A DNA stretch of 64,000 nucleotides, from NCBI RefSeq assembly GCF_947179515.1, contig NC_067477.1, positions 72,251,144 to 72,315,143 of the forward strand, written 5' to 3'. Positions 32,216 through 43,599 of the stretch are shown here, piece by piece. The notes below the pieces were generated by a model. It was given only the letters and a program-made list of their open reading frames with translations, searched no databases and had not been told where the DNA came from. A program made the position numbers and the translations under genes. Numbering within the stretch: position 1 is the stretch's first letter; each line of letters opens with the position of its first letter. The DNA comes from Apodemus sylvaticus. Lineage: Eukaryota; Chordata; Mammalia; Rodentia; Muridae.

Positions 32216-35200
32216 GGCTATGACACAGAGGAGGACTCTTATTGCTCATGTGGGGCTGAGTGCTACTGGAAACATTTCTTCTCCTCCATTTATAGTTGTC
32301 TCAGAACAAGGAGACCTTTGTTTTCCAGTTGAACCATGTAGCATGATACAATGTTGTAGGCAAATATGCTTTGAAATATCCAATAAACTAAATATGGCAT
32401 AAATATTATTTTATCGGCTTACCTCTGAATATACAAATAACATAGTTTCTGAGAAGACAGAAGAAAACATTTTAAAGAGAAAATCTGAAGCTGGTATCTT
32501 TTGGAAGTATGAGGAAAGGTGATTGCATAACTCAGTGCATTGTCAAAAAAGACTTTCAAGTGATAGATAACATTGTACTCTTTTAAATACTGTTTAGATA
32601 AAATATGTGGGTTATTTTCCCTCCCTTTCTACATTGTTTTAATGTTTTCTCTGGTTATACCATGGAAGTATTCTTATGTGGTACTATAAATGAATATATA
32701 AAATATGAATTTAATATTCAAAATATTTCTACTGCAAATCTTTAGCCCAAAGATTGACAGTTGTCATTTGGATCCTCATGTGGTTTTATACTTCATTTGA
32801 TGGTTTATGGCCTTTTCCCCTGTTTCTGAATCTTTAATCTTCCTGTGATATGAACACTAGTCAGGAGGGAGGACACCCTCATTAGTATCAACTTGATTTC
32901 TCCAGATGGTCCTGTAACTAGTTAATGTCTGTGGTAGCTGGGGAATGGTAAGTTATGTCTGTGCATGCAATAGTGGCATCAATTGAATGATGTAACCAAT
33001 GATTTTCTGATTGACTTTAACACCCACACCATAGGAAGAAATAATACCATGTCTGTTACTATAAATTCTAGCTATAACCTATGATTGGGGACCCCACTGC
33101 TATTATTCTGCTAAGTAAGCTTCATATTAAATTGCTTTCTAAATTTGTACGTTTCTACCTATAGCTTGGTCCATCTCTCATAGCTCATCAAATAACTTGT
33201 TTTGTGTAATGTATGGTTGTTAAAAAAGAGATTCATGACTAATCAAAACACAGAGAATAACTCAATGGAGTGCTCAGCCACAAATGTGGTATCCATTATG
33301 TCATCTCTTCCTTATCAAAGAAGAAGGGGAGGACCTGATGTTAGAGCCAGATGTCAGAGAGGGCTGTACTGAAACTGTGCCCATTGGACACACCAGGACC
33401 TTTTCATTCAGTGACTCATAGCAGCTGTTGTTGTCTGGACAAGATCAAGGCAGACAATCGTTTACCATGTAGAAGGGGTCCCAAGCCCTAACTGAAGAGC
33501 CAGTGACAGTGGATGGCTACTAGAGGAGTCAGTTTCTTTTAAAGGTGTTACCCCTGGTAGGATAATCATGTGCTATTTCATGTTCTCATACCTATTAACA
33601 TAAAGTTGAGAAGGTGTTTGTGGGGGTGTGAGAGGTGGATCAGGGAGGATTTAGGGAAGGAGATGTATGTGTTAAAATACATTGTATGAATTCTCAGAAT
33701 AGATAAAATATATTTTAAAAAGAACAAAAGGCTCTCATACCTTAAAAACAAACAAACTAAAAAACAGAAATGCTCTTTAGTCATTACCAAAACTTACATG
33801 GCCTTTCTTGTCAGGTTTATAGCTTAGCACAAGCAAGATAAACCAATGTGGTAACCAAGGGTCTCTCTGCTTCCTAACCAAACTGTATCAGGTTTCCTCA
33901 GTCTCCAGAAAAGGTAGTGGCCAGGTGCCATCTTCGCTTATACTTGCTGACACAGGATGTCTCAGACAGAGAGCCAGTTTCCTGGTCTTCTGTTATAAGA
34001 TGTCTTTATATCTTTCTCCTTTGTGTATTTGAATGTGATGGTACTACATAAATAGACCGCAATGTAGTATGAATGAAATTATATATAAAGGCGCTCTGAA
34101 GAGATCATAATTTGATTTATCAGTTTTGATTGATTGCAGTAGCCAGAGACTGAATTTGATATCTCTGAAATTCGCCTATGTATGATTTATATCACAACTA
34201 ATTACATATTATTTTATATTATCTATAGTGTTTAAAAATATATTACACTTACTATTCATATTTATGTATACATTTTCTTTTAAGATATTCTATATCATTC
34301 TATTAGTGTATTAGGTATTTTTGGTATGTACATATAGACAGTGTATAATTTGTTAGTTTCTTAAATATACAAGTGTGTTACAGTTGAAATTAATTAGCTT
34401 CTGTAATGACTCTTTTCTAAGTCAATTTTATAAATTCCTGAGAACTACAGATATTGATATTAAAAACCTCACAGAATGGAAACACAAAAGGCTGCATCTG
34501 GGAGTCATTCTGGAATCTCCTCTGGGGGCTAAGGCACACTGGTTATCTTTTCCTGTCTTGGAACCATTTCTATCTCCCTTTGCCCCATGACTCTGTCAAC
34601 ACTTGTGTTATTTCCTAATATTCAGATAAACAATAGCAGAGCTTGTGGCTTTCTGCTTATGTCATATTGGCCCAGTTTGGGTAATACTGGGTCTGGAAGT
34701 ATAACATTCAGAGATTGATTGACATAGAGTCCTGTGCTCCCCAGGAGAAAACTCATCCTGTCTGGTTAGAGAACAGAGTGGAACTGAGGTGAAGGCATAT
34801 TTTAAATTGGTTAGAGAAAGTTTATGGAATAATCTGAAATATAAACACCTGGTCAAAATAGGCATGAGTTAGTAGGATTAGGAAAAGGGGATATATGTTT
34901 TAGGCTTATAAGGTATTTTTCCATGAGAAGGAAAATGTAGACTACGCAATCATTGTTCTGCGATGATTACTTTTGTCATCAGAGAGAAAGACATTTGAGT
35001 TCTAGAGCAAAGTAAACTTGCTCCACAGGAACTCAATGATGTGAGAGGTAAGGAAACAGTGAGCAGCCTCCTTAGCAATGAAGGAACTCAGCCTTGAGTT
35101 GGACTCGCTACTTAAGATCTTGGAAGCATCAATAATCACGTTTACATTTGCTAAAGGGCTGGAGATGGTCTAAAAAATTAAAGAGCCCAGAAGAGCTACC

Positions 35201-37071
35201 TAAGGTTATAAATTGCTAATTGATCACTGTAATCTAAAACTTAACCAATATTGCAAAGTCAACTATGAACCCTTCTAAGCATTTGGAAAAGCAGTCATTA
35301 TTAGTGAGAAATAATTTGACTTTGGGAATCTATGAACAATCACTACATTATTTCTCCATGTTCTTTTAAATGTAACTTTATAGCGAATTTGGATTTTCTT
35401 TTACATACATTTTTTATGCTGATTCTTTAAAGTAAATGTGAAAATATAGGTTTAAAAGACATGATTACCCGGTGTTCGTACAATTGACCTATCTAATGAG
35501 TATTGTTTAGTGGGTGGTTGTGACTCCCTGTGGAAGGTCTGTAGTGAGATTCAAATTTCCATCCTGTCCTGCCTCATTCAGAAATAAATCAATCACTTGG
35601 GTAAAGACTACAAGCCCTGCTTGACATTTCTGGGTTTACCTGAAAGAGAGGCTAGTCCAGGACTGCATGGATGCTGGACACACTCACCGGGTAAGAAAGC
35701 AGAGTCTAAAGAATATTATTCTAAGGCCTTTGGACATTTATTTTCTTATCAATAAAATAACACAATCAGTCTTTTATAGTCCAAAACAGTAGGGGCTCAC
35801 AAAGTAGTAACTGATTTACCTCATGGTTGAAGGAATAGAGAAAAAAATTCAGGCAGCTTAAAAGTCCATAATTAGCAGGATTGCGTTCATTATGTATGAG
35901 CAGAAAACTAAACATAACTATTAAAATCACTCACTTATAAGATGTAATTGTTATTGAAATCAATCATATTAAAATGAAATCAGCTGCTTAACAATTAACT
36001 GCATGAACAACACAGTTTGAGCTTTTGGCTGATTGATTTTCAGATGCCAGTTAATAACCTAAGCTTCATAGCAAGCTTTGCTAAGAGAAAACTAGTTTAA
36101 ATATGAAATATGCTCACCTTGGAAATGTATATAGAACATTGACAGAATGGAGTAAATGATGTAGTCAGTGGAAAATTGTAATAAAATATATATTACCAAC
36201 TTGTTGTAGAATATACTCACAAGAAGATGTCCTTATATACATATTGTATACTATATGCTAAGATATATAATATGAAAATTGAGAGCAACATTGAACATCT
36301 CCTGTAAAAGCCTTTTAAGATAATGTAATGCCTTTAAGTTGAAGATAAAAATCTGTCCCGGCTTATTTGATCTTGAGGTTAAGCTTAAAGGCAAGGAAGG
36401 GAACTTGAGCATCTTCTCTGTCTCCTTCTCAGTGATGCCTCCAACTCACAACTAACTTTACTTTCTTAAGATTTTTACCATCTATGTGTATTATTTAGCT
36501 GGAAAACTTTGTCGAGCCTTATTTATTGTTGTGTGCTCGTTTTTGGTCTGATGTTTTTATATAAATAGAACCATACTATAGATATTTTCTAGATCTATAA
36601 CTAGAAAGATACTATAAATATAAGTAGCTTCTTTTTTCACTTGTGGGTTTTGACCATTGTACTTATGCGCTATAGTATATCTGCCCATTCAATTATTGAA
36701 TGTTTTGTGATATTACATTAGAAAGGGAAATTAATCTTGGAGTTTATTTTCCTTCTATGTGTTTGGGAGCTGATGTAACTGTCAGTATCAACTCTCAGTA
36801 ATGTGTCTTGTTCTTAAACTTCAGTACTTGCCAATCAAATGGTTATGTAGCATGGTTAGTTGTGGGGTAATTTGTGCTCCCTCTGATTATTAAGGCTCTG
36901 GTTATTGCAATGGGTTATCTTCTTTTGTGTCTAAATTATGTCTATGATTTTATGTCTATCTTCTGGTTGCTTGACTGCTGTTTGTTATGTTTCAGTTGAC
37001 CTATTCAGTGTCTCTTCTTTTCCTCCTGCTCTGAGTAGTAATGTACTTTATTTGAATATGGCCATATTAGT

Positions 37072-37330
37072 TAGAGTTTCCTTGCTGTGAAGAGACACCT
37101 TGACTAAGGTAACTTGGATAAAGAAAAATATTTAGTTAGGCCTAGCTTACAGTTTCTGAGGTTTAGACATAGAAAACCTCAAAGCTCACCCCCCACAGGG
37201 ATACACTTCTTCTAACAAGGTCACACTTACTCCAAGAAGGCCATATCTCCTAATAGTTAATACTTCCTATAGCAGAGTACTCAAATACATGAGTCTATGG
37301 TGGCCATACCAATTCTAACCAACATAGTGG
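37072..37330 (-). mobile_element. MaLR-type solo LTR
   Basis: TTAGTTAGAGTTTCCTTGCT, GTGAAGAGACACCTTGACTA, CTTGGATAAAGAAAAATATT, ACAGGGATACACTTCTTCTA, ACAAGGTCACACTTAC, CCTAATAGTTAATACTTCC, ATGAGTCTATGGTGGCC and TCTAACCAACATAG. This is the common rodent MT/ORR1-type MaLR LTR in reverse, with the central 100+ bases missing. No clear 5-base duplication at the edges. Confidence 0.75.
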
Positions 37331-37664
37331 TATAATGGAATAAAGTTATCTTTCTCCTGAAAAGATCTAGATTTGCTTCTTCCTGGAACATAGAAGCACT
37401 GCCATCTAGTATCAGTTGGGTTTGAGACTTGAGTTTTTGTAGGATTCAGGTAGTAGCTATTGGTTTGGTACGCCTGTTCATTTTCTCCATTGGGACCCTG
37501 GGTTTAAGCTTCAATTTAACAATTCAGTATTAGAGTCTGTTGGAGTAATATGCTCACACACTCACCAGTTTTATTTAGGCTGTGCCTTTGCCACCAGACA
37601 CCTGTTACTAGTGAACTATATGGGGAAAAGTTCAAATCACAGGAATTTTGAAATTTGTTGGAAT

Positions 37665-38020
37665 TGGTCAATGCAGTTGCTATGGTTGAATGCTTTCATT
37701 CTGTCCAAAATTCATGTTGTAACTTAATTCCATATTTGGAAGTGTGCTTTTCAGAGGTGTCTGAGTCATTGGCTGCCCTTATGAAAGGATTGGGGGAGGG
37801 AGTTCACCTCTTTTCACCCTTCTCTCCCTTTGGCCACAGGAGGAAAAAACAGGGAGTTATTCTAGAAGCTGAGAACAGCCTTCCCTTGTCTACATGACAT
37901 CACTCATCTATTCTACCCTTATTTCTGAGAGAAGGATGTTCTTTTAATTTATAAATTACTCAGATTTGGCTAGTCTGCAAGAATGGCACAAACCGACTTA
38001 TGGTAGTTTGTGTTAGTTAG
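37665..38020 (+). mobile_element. MLT1-type MaLR LTR
   Basis: TTGCTATGGTTGAATGCTTT then TCTGTCCAAAATTCATGTTG and TAACTTAATTCCATATTTGG open the element as in MLT1 LTRs. It continues with CCCTTATGAAAGGATTG, CTCCCTTTGGCCACAGG and AGAACAGCCTTCCC. It ends AATTTATAAATTACTCAGAT followed by ACAAACCGACTTA. MLT1 is shared across placental mammals, so this insertion predates rodents. Confidence 0.7.
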
Positions 38021-38105
38021 TATGACCAATCTGATTGGACAGCTCAAAGAAGGATTTTAGTTCATGGCTTGAAAGGATGTTTAGTCCACGGCTAGTTGGT
38101 TCCAT
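38021..38105 (-). mobile_element. LTR-type repeat fragment
   Basis: GTGTTAGTTAGTATGACC, GGATTTTAGTTCATGGCTTG, AAAGGATGTTTAGTCCACGG and CTAGTTGGTTCCATT match the inner part of a common rodent LTR-type repeat (..TTTATTTGGCTCATGG..CAGTCCA..GGCTCCATT). Confidence 0.5.
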
Positions 38106-38851
38106 TTTACAAATAAAAATATCTATCCCCTAAGTTGAGTGTGGACTTTGCCCTCCAATCTGCTCTGTCCAGATTCACATCCTCCGAGGGGAGATTCTAG
38201 AAGAGCATGAGATCACGATGAAAAATGCGGCCATAGGAAAGAATGACAGGAACAAATGGAGGGAGCTTTGTCCTGGTGTCCAGTGCCTTGTCCCAGTGGT
38301 CCCTCTGTGGCTTCTGGTTGTGTACAAACAAAATACTAATGTATATGGAAACCCCAGCAGCACACAGAGGATAGGAGCTGCCTTTCCTAAATGTGAAGCT
38401 GCTGATGCCTTCCATTTTCAGTTTGCCTCTTATCACCAAAACCATGACATTAACAGTAGCCTCACGCCCCGCTGTTTCTATCACGGATCTGCTATTTCCT
38501 CTTAAAATACTTTCGAGGAGATAGAGGCATATATATCTGCTTACCGTCTACTCCAGGCCTCGACAGTTACAGAAGCAGTTTAGTGGTAGTCTGAAGTTTA
38601 GAAGTAGGACTGCACAGTTACATAGCTCTCACCATGTCCTCTCAATCACACCCAGAAAGCGTGTCTCATGTTTGCATCATGAAAGATAAAAATTCCTAAT
38701 GTTTGCAAAGCTCTAGCATATTTAATATAATGGTATTGATTAAAATCCTGAAGTTGAAATCTGGGGAGCTTTCCAAATGTTAGGAGAAAAGAAGGAAGGA
38801 GGGAATGAGAGCTGGAGGGAAATATCGGAGGCAAGTAAGTAGGGTAGGACT
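38106..38851. other. unique sequence
   Basis: About 750 bases, no recognised repeat. Overlapping open frames of 95 codons on both strands at 38197-38505 match no family. Confidence 0.5.
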
Positions 38852-38866
38852 AAAAACCCGTGAGAC

Positions 38867-39353
38867 CCTCACACCAGTCAGAATGGCTAAGGTAAAACAC
38901 TCAAGAGACAGCAGGTGTTGGAGAGGATGTGGAGAAAGAGGAACACTCCTCCACTGCTTGTGGACCTGTAAGATGGTACAACCACTCTGGAAATCAGTCT
39001 GGAGGTTCCTCAGAAAACTGGACATGAGATTTCCGGAGGACCCTTCTATACCTCTCCTGGGCAAATTCTCAAAGGATTCCCTGGCATGCAATAAAGACAC
39101 ATGCTCCATTATGTTCATAGCAGCCTTATTTATAATAGCCAGAAGCTGGAAAGAACCCAGATGCCCCTCAAAGGAGGAATGGATACAGAAAATGTGGTCT
39201 ATTTATACAATGGAATACTACTCAGCAATTAGAAACAATGAATTCACAAAATTTTTAGGCAAATGGTTTGATCTGGAAAATATGATCCTAAGTGAGGTAA
39301 CCCAATCACAAAAGAATACACATGGAATGCAATCTCTGATAAGTGGATATTAA
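38867..39353 (+). pseudogene. L1 ORF2 C-terminal remnant
   Basis: Open from the 5' truncation point to the ORF2 stop at 39351-39353. It carries the Cys/His cluster (CWRGC, HCLWTC), PLWKSVWRFLRKLD, PEDPSIPLL, IARSWKEPRCP and the terminal SLISGY. The frame is uninterrupted. A few changes from the usual sequence are visible, for example HCLWTCK where HCWWDCK is typical. Confidence 0.93.
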
Positions 39354-39537
39354 TTAGCCCAGAAGCCCTGAATACCCAAGGCACAAATTGTATAACAAAT
39401 GACTCCCGTGAAGAAGTATGGAGAGGGACCTGATCCTGGAAAGGATTGACCTAGCATTGGAGGGGAATATAAGGACAGAGAAAAAGGAGGGAGGTGATTG
39501 GAGAAGGGATGGAGAGAAGAAGGTTTATGGGTCATAT

Positions 39538-39564
39538 GGGGGTGGGGGGGATCCGGGAAAGGGG
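39538..39564 (+). promoter_or_regulatory. G-quadruplex motif in L1 3' UTR
   Basis: G5-T-G7-ATCC-G3-AAA-G4, four G-runs with loops of 1-4 bases, which meets the G3+N1-7 rule. L1 3' UTRs are known to keep such motifs. It lies about 60 bases before the A-rich tail. Confidence 0.85.
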
Positions 39565-39640
39565 AAATCATTTGGAATGTAAACAAAGAATATAGAAAAT
39601 AAAAATATTTTTTAAAAAATCATAAAAAAATCCGTGAGAC

Positions 39641-40704
39641 ATCTGTGTGTTTCTGTTTATATGCAGGATTCTTGTGCCATACTTGGGGAGTATACTTAGA
39701 AACCTGGCAAAATATTCCCAGATCTATGTGTCCTGATGATCTGCTATGTGGGTTTGGGTGGGTCAGGTTGGGAGGATCCACCCGGAAAGTGTCCTGACAC
39801 CACTTAGTAAGATGAGGGACTCGAGAGAGCACAAAGGGAAATGACTTTGTTTGTATCTGAGCTTTGGGACAGAATTTCCCTTGGACATCAGAACTCTAGC
39901 CTTATTTGTACTGAAGGTGTGTTGGGGACCCACGGCTTGAATGAAATGATTCCTATAAAGGGGGCACTAGGAAATCTATTGAAAGAGCCCTTACACTAAA
40001 GTAGTAAATGGTGCTTCTTGTCTACTAAGTGCACACAGTAGCTTCCTTCTTACTCTTCAGGAGGCCTGCGTTGCTAAAGCCTTTTCCATGTGTTTATAGT
40101 CAATGCTGTGGTCTAACAGAGTGTTTCAATTTTTGACCACAAAACTTTCTGGATACAAAAATATGATGTTAATTTTATAAGTGAAAATACATTCAATGAG
40201 TAATATATATGCATCCAGAATTAATTGGAAAATGTGCAAAATTTTGTGTATGCAGTTGTTTTGACATTCCCCAATTTTACATTGCCTGTCATGCACACCT
40301 GTTATGTGTGTTTCAGGCAGGTTAGCCAAGGACCATGGGCTCCTTCCGTTGTCTGTGTGTCCTGGAGCTGACGGTTAAAAAGACTTTGGTGTTAGCCACT
40401 TTAGTCGAAGACCTACCACAGGGCTAAATGATTCCCAGGGTTATCAGCTCCATCAGTTTCCTGCTTCCCTGCTGCTGCCCACCTTGGAAGGTGGGGAGTG
40501 CGCTTATTATCCAGGCTGGGGTGGCCTCTTGTGTATTTGGAGTTTTCTTATGCAAATTGTGGAAGCAACCCGTGCGTGCATAACTACTGACATCATTTCA
40601 GTCTAATGGAAAGTGCTTTATGTTCTGTTCAGGCCGACCTAATCATGGTAGGCAAATGTTCTGTCTTAAGTTTGCATCCATAACCTATGACAGATGCTCT
40701 TAAA
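39641..40704. other. unique sequence
   Basis: About 1.06 kb, no recognised element. Confidence 0.5.
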
Positions 40705-40820
40705 TGACTTGAAAATATGGTATGCTGTGAATGGCAGCACAGCCTTTGGAAGGCGAGAGGATTACAAGTTCAAGGCCAGCCTGGGGTACAAAGTGAAGCC
40801 CTTTCTGAAACAACAACAGC
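40705..40820 (+). mobile_element. B1-like SINE
   Basis: AAATATGGTATGCTGTGAAT, GGCAGCACAGCCTTTGGAAG, GCGAGAGGATTACAAGTTCA, AGGCCAGCCTGGGGTACAAA and GTGAAGCCCTTTCTGAAACA follow B1 from head to A-tail junction (AACAACAAC). About 115 bases. Confidence 0.85.
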
Positions 40821-41229
40821 TACCAGGCCTAAGGGCATGGGTCTGTGCTTGTATAGCAGCTGAGTTGCATGTTCTCAGATGTATTTTCGAGAACCTTGGA
40901 GAGTGTCCTTGTTACTCTTGTATTCTTTGTCTCACTTGTTATTTTCATTTTAGCAGAATGTGTCCTCTTACACTTGTCCAATTTTACTGCCTTTGTGCCA
41001 GTCTCAGAAGTATACTAGTGTAACACTGCAAAACACAAAAAGTCGTATTCTCCTTAGAGAATTCTGTTATAGCTAAGGCCAAAATGAACACCTATGATCA
41101 ATGAATACCATTTGTAAATGCTCTAGAATGCGACTATAGTCCTATCATGAAAGCGTAGCAATTGTGAACTTTTAGCTCTGGGCTATTATGTATTCATATT
41201 AGACATGTATGGTTTTCTATCTAATAAAT
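40821..41229. other. unique sequence
   Basis: About 400 bases, no recognised element. Confidence 0.5.
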
Positions 41230-41672
41230 GTACTGGTCCAACGTGAGGCCCCTGTCTCAAGGGGAACCTATGTCTGACACTGCTCACATGGCCAGAAAGC
41301 AGAGGTCAGACAGCCTAGAGACCCAGAACAGAATCAGTCAGGATTGGGAACAATTATGAAATGATTCCTAATGATATTCTGCTATACTTATAGATCAGTG
41401 CTGAGTTCATGTGTCATCAGAGAGGTGTCATCCAGCAACTGATAGGAGCAGATGCAGCAACCCATGGCCAAACAGTAGGCAGAGCCAGGAGAAGTGTGCA
41501 GAGAAGGCAGGAACTAAGACTATAGGAGCCAGAGGGTTAAGGGCACTGTGAGAACACAGCCCACAGAATCAACTGGGCAGGGCAGGAGCTCTGGGAGTCT
41601 GAAATGACGATAATGGGTCCTGTACAAGTCTCAGCAAGGCCATCTGCATTTATGTTATGGTGATGTAGCTGT

Positions 41673-41738
<66 letters not shown>

Positions 41739-41805
41739 GAGAGAGACAGAGAGGAAGAGAGAGACAGAGAGAGAGAGAGAGGGAGGGGGGATGGAGGGAG
41801 GGAGG

Positions 41806-41844
<39 letters not shown>

Positions 41845-42105
41845 CTTTGCCTGCTCTTGGGAGCCTTTTTCTCCTTCTAGGTTGCCTTGTCCAGCCTTGA
41901 TAATGAGGATGTATGTACCTGGACTTATTGTAACTTGTTATGCCATGTTTGGTTAATATCTCTGCTCATTTTTTGAGGGGAAACAGTGGACAAGTTAATA
42001 TGGGGGAGAGAGCAGGTAAGGGAGAAGATTGAGACGAGAGAAGGGAGGGGAAACTGCTGTGTGGATGTCATTTATGTGAGAAGAATAAGAGGAAAAAAGA
42101 AGAAA
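41230..42105 (+). mobile_element. rodent L1-3'-like interspersed repeat split by (GA)n
   Basis: Matches a rodent repeat I recognise by its landmarks. These are CCAACGTGAGGCCCCTGTCT, CATGGCCAGAAAGCAGAGGT, ATGATATTCTGCTATACTTA, CATCAGAGAGGTGTCATCCA, GCAGAGCCAGGAGAAGTG, TTATGTTATGGTGATGTAGC, TTGCCTGCTCTTGGGAGCC, GGTTGCCTTGTCCAGCC, CTTGTTATGCCATGTTTGGT, then a purine-rich stretch and GTGAGAAGAATAAGAG. The last part looks like an L1-type 3' end with a poly-A signal, but I am not sure of the family. About 55 bases of the usual middle are replaced by a GA array (41672-41842). Confidence 0.65.
41672..41842. repeat. (GA)n array with GGAA/GACA interruptions
   Basis: 170 bases of purine-rich DNA: two pure GA runs (41672-41734 and 41816-41842) around a variant centre with GGAAGAGAGAGACAGA repeats and GGGA blocks. 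It sits inside the rodent repeat. Confidence 0.97.
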
Positions 42106-43599
42106 AGTATAAATATGGCGAGAAGTTCAATTTGTTTAGAAGTTGTGGAGCAAGGTCTCCGGTTTTCACGGTCTCTGCACTCATCTCTGAGTGTGGCTTT
42201 TCTTCTTATAGTACACCGTCACACCTGAGGCTGTGTACTTAGAAAAAGCTGTTCCTTCTTTCACAGGTTACACCCAGGTTCCAGCACTTTAGGAGGGTAC
42301 TTTTAATATGGTGGGGGAAGCCAGATGAAACAGAGGGCCCACACTTCATTTAACGTAGCGCAAACATCTCTGAGAAGGATCTCAGGGGCCCAGGAGGGCT
42401 TTGCTAATCTTGTGGAGGTTAGCACCCTCATGATGTAAGGACCTTGGCTCTCAGAGGTTTAGTCACCTCCCAAGAGCACCAGACTGATGACTGAAAATCC
42501 CTACCACATACCTTGGGGAATATAGTCTGCTATTCACAAATCCAAAGTCTAGCTTTCTTCACCTGAAAAGGGAAGTGTCTCGTAGCCCAGTCAGTGGGTG
42601 TCATGGGAGAAGGTTAGCGCCCATTGCCACATTCTGTCATTTTTTAAATAGAAATGAAAAACAATCTGAAATATCCAACTTTTAGCATATCTTTTTAAAA
42701 GTATGGGTCAAGCCTCTTCCTTTTGGAAGCTCACCTCTTACAGTCTATCTCTCTTGAAGAAAGGGCGTCATGGATGTGATATAAAGAAGCCCTCCTCTCT
42801 CAGCCGAGTCCCTCTGCTCATCTGTTTGCTAATGTTCTGCACCTGCAGAATGCAGATGACGTGAAGCTCTGTTCCACTGCCCTTCCCAGTTCATCCCCTC
42901 AGTGGAGAACTGGCAGTCACCAACCAGAGAAGATGTCTGTGGCTCACTCACAGCCAGCTACCTTTGGAGGCTCCTCTTCCTGTTCTGGGCTGCAGGGTTT
43001 GCAGGCCCTGCAGCCACCTCCTGGTAGGTCTGCAGTGCTGCCTAAGCCTGCCACACCCTTGCTGCAGTTCCTTTTCTCTCCTCTTCCTACAGTCCCTTTT
43101 CTCCTTTCCTTCCACACTGGACACTTGGCTCACTGAAGTAGCTTCCTTTATTGCTTCCCTTCCTTTTCTTTTTCCATGCCTTTTACTCACTGCCTTGGTA
43201 AGGAGAGAGTTTTATTTACTCCGTCGGAAATTATAATTTTGGCAGAAAATTACTGGCTTCTGAGCAGAGCAATCGTAAGCAGAGGCACACCCATAAAACA
43301 AACCTTGCTTCCTGGCATTCACAGGTGCTTAGGATGGAACCTCATTTCCCCTAAGCCTGTTCTTTATCCTATTAGCCTGGTTTTGGAGAATGCAGGAGCC
43401 ACCTAGTGAGCTAGGTAGGGGTAGTGTGAAAACTGCCCTGCCCCTGCTCTTTCCCTCTGAACACTGCAGCCTGCACAGTAACTCATCTACCTTTGTTGTT
43501 ACTTTCTCATCCCCAAAGGTTCTTAGCCTTTCCCAGTTATAGAAACTTGCCATTCAGCCTAATTTCTAGTCTTGCCCCTTTAAACTTTGTCTTTGAACC
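42106..43599. other. unique sequence, 1.5 kb
   Basis: No recognised repeat. 42860-43170 is richer in G+C than its surroundings, with overlapping frames of about 90 codons that match no protein family. Confidence 0.45.

Larger units (their letters stand above)
28691..37071. other. repeat-poor AT-rich unique tract, 8.4 kb
   Basis: The longest stretch with almost no recognisable transposon. Exceptions are a possible ID/B4 scrap near 32150, A-rich runs, and short low-complexity bits (CGT cluster at 30775-30796, CAT cluster at 31025-31060). It includes a perfect 13-bp-arm hairpin at 30425-30457 and a homeodomain-site-rich block near 35930-36070. No exon is supported. Open frames are all under 80 codons and match nothing I know. 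Confidence 0.55.
38852..39640 (+). mobile_element. 5'-truncated L1 with target-site duplications
   Basis: L1 in the plus sense. It begins at 38867 inside ORF2 (CCTCACACCAGTCAGAATGG), runs through the ORF2 stop, a short G-rich 3' UTR (39354-39580) and an A-rich tail to about 39625. Flanks are AAAAACCCGTGAGAC (38852-38866) and AAAAATCCGTGAGAC (39626-39640), a 15-base target-site duplication with one mismatch, starting in A-rich DNA as expected for L1 endonuclease. About 760 bases of element; no ORF1, endonuclease or RT. Same murine Lx-like group as the element at 0.1-1.3 kb. Confidence 0.95.

Noticed and set aside
32880..33170. Possible LTR-type repeat (CTCATTAGTATCAACTTG, CTATAACCTATGATTGGGGA)
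   Set aside because: Some resemblance at the left end only; I could not match consecutive blocks to any family, so it was left as unique sequence.
38197..38505. 95-codon frames on both strands
   Set aside because: Opposite-strand frames of equal length over the same bases; no family resemblance or repeat.
42861..43190. Overlapping frames of 80-91 codons in a G+C-richer patch, considered as an exon or CpG-island promoter
   Set aside because: Few CpGs, no TATA or initiator context, no recognisable protein, frames on both strands equally long.
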